A stretch of DNA of 33,890 bases from Leptolyngbyaceae cyanobacterium M33_DOE_097. Its GTDB lineage: Bacteria > Cyanobacteriota > Cyanobacteriia > Leptolyngbyales > Leptolyngbyaceae. Location: contig DVDV01000340.1 in assembly GCA_015296075.1 (NCBI GenBank), positions 1 to 33,890 on the forward strand, written 5' to 3'. A program made the translations under genes and the position numbers. Below, piece after piece: positions 33,781 to 33,890 of this stretch (position 1 is the first letter of the stretch; the number at the start of each line of letters is the position of its first letter). The notes beneath the pieces were generated by a model. That model saw nothing but the letters and a program-made list of their open reading frames with translations, had not been told where the DNA came from and ran no database searches.

Positions 33781-33890
33781 CTAGAGAGCTTGCTGGAAGA
33801 GGGATAGGGCACGAAACCCACGCTGAAAATAAAGCCGTTTATGAGGTTTGAGGGCAATCAAGCGGAGCACCCAATCAGCCCATACGCTCA
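33781..33890 (-). CDS. C-terminal end of a protein running off the right edge
   Basis: Reading leftward from the edge, 35 codons stay open and end at a TAG (33781-33783 on the plus strand). The translation includes WADWVLRLIALKPHKRLYFQ and ends ALSLFQQAL. The composition looks like a basic amphipathic C-terminus. The two other minus-strand frames close within a few codons. Its position beyond a bidirectional terminator supports a real convergent gene. The family is not recognised. Confidence 0.5.
   Translation of the reverse strand, partial: SVWADWVLRLIALKPHKRLYFQRGFRALSLFQQAL

Overview
The window comes from a cyanobacterial chromosome of moderate GC content. The octamer GCGATCGC (HIP1), a cyanobacterial signature, recurs throughout. 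Many genes belong to cyanobacterial families: the DUF3143/J-protein pair, an IctB/O-antigen-ligase-like protein, Uma2, a YaaW-family protein and several conserved proteins without a name. Genus cannot be fixed from the sequence; a filamentous Leptolyngbya-like lineage is a guess. There is no rRNA, tRNA, insertion sequence, CRISPR array or phage module.

Layout. 0-1.2 kb: a C-terminal remnant of a class I fructose-bisphosphate aldolase, then a YfcG-type glutathione transferase. 1.2-5.2 kb: the least ordinary part. A LuxR-type regulator is divergent from a 175-aa beta-rich protein. The 672-bp spacer between them is AT-rich and carries phased repeats and a 19-bp palindrome. Downstream lie a 311-aa protein (helix-hairpin-helix plus a domain resembling the 175-aa protein) and a convergent Met-rich 106-aa protein. 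5.2-9.0 kb: a CxxC/CxC protein, cobU, a coiled-coil protein, anmK and a small unknown protein. 9.2-12 kb: a Ser/Thr kinase and a convergent FAD-dependent oxidoreductase. 12.3-15.5 kb: a likely four-gene operon (YaaW family, O-antigen-ligase-like membrane protein, membrane-anchored J protein, DUF3143 protein). 15.5-16.1 kb: a non-coding cluster of palindromes. 16.1-18.9 kb, minus strand: dienelactone hydrolase and mrdA (PBP2). 19.2-23.3 kb: a complete polyamine ABC importer, potA-potD-potB-potC. 23.6-25.3 kb: acpP and fabF. 25.3-29.8 kb: mutL and a convergent short RND transporter. 29.9-33.7 kb: a nucleoside-phosphorylase-fold protein, a Uma2 nuclease-like protein and a UvrD-like helicase, closed by a terminator built from two HIP1 sites. 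The C-terminus of a further minus-strand gene reaches the right edge.

Most of the window is housekeeping: fatty-acid synthesis, cell wall synthesis and recycling, cobalamin assembly, polyamine uptake and mismatch repair. The best candidate for an undescribed system is the LuxR / beta-domain / HhH neighbourhood at 1.2-4.3 kb. Its two main proteins appear to share a domain, and the 175-aa gene has codon use suggesting high expression. Two intrinsic terminators whose stems are HIP1 sites, and the palindrome cluster near 15.5-15.9 kb, are secondary points of interest.
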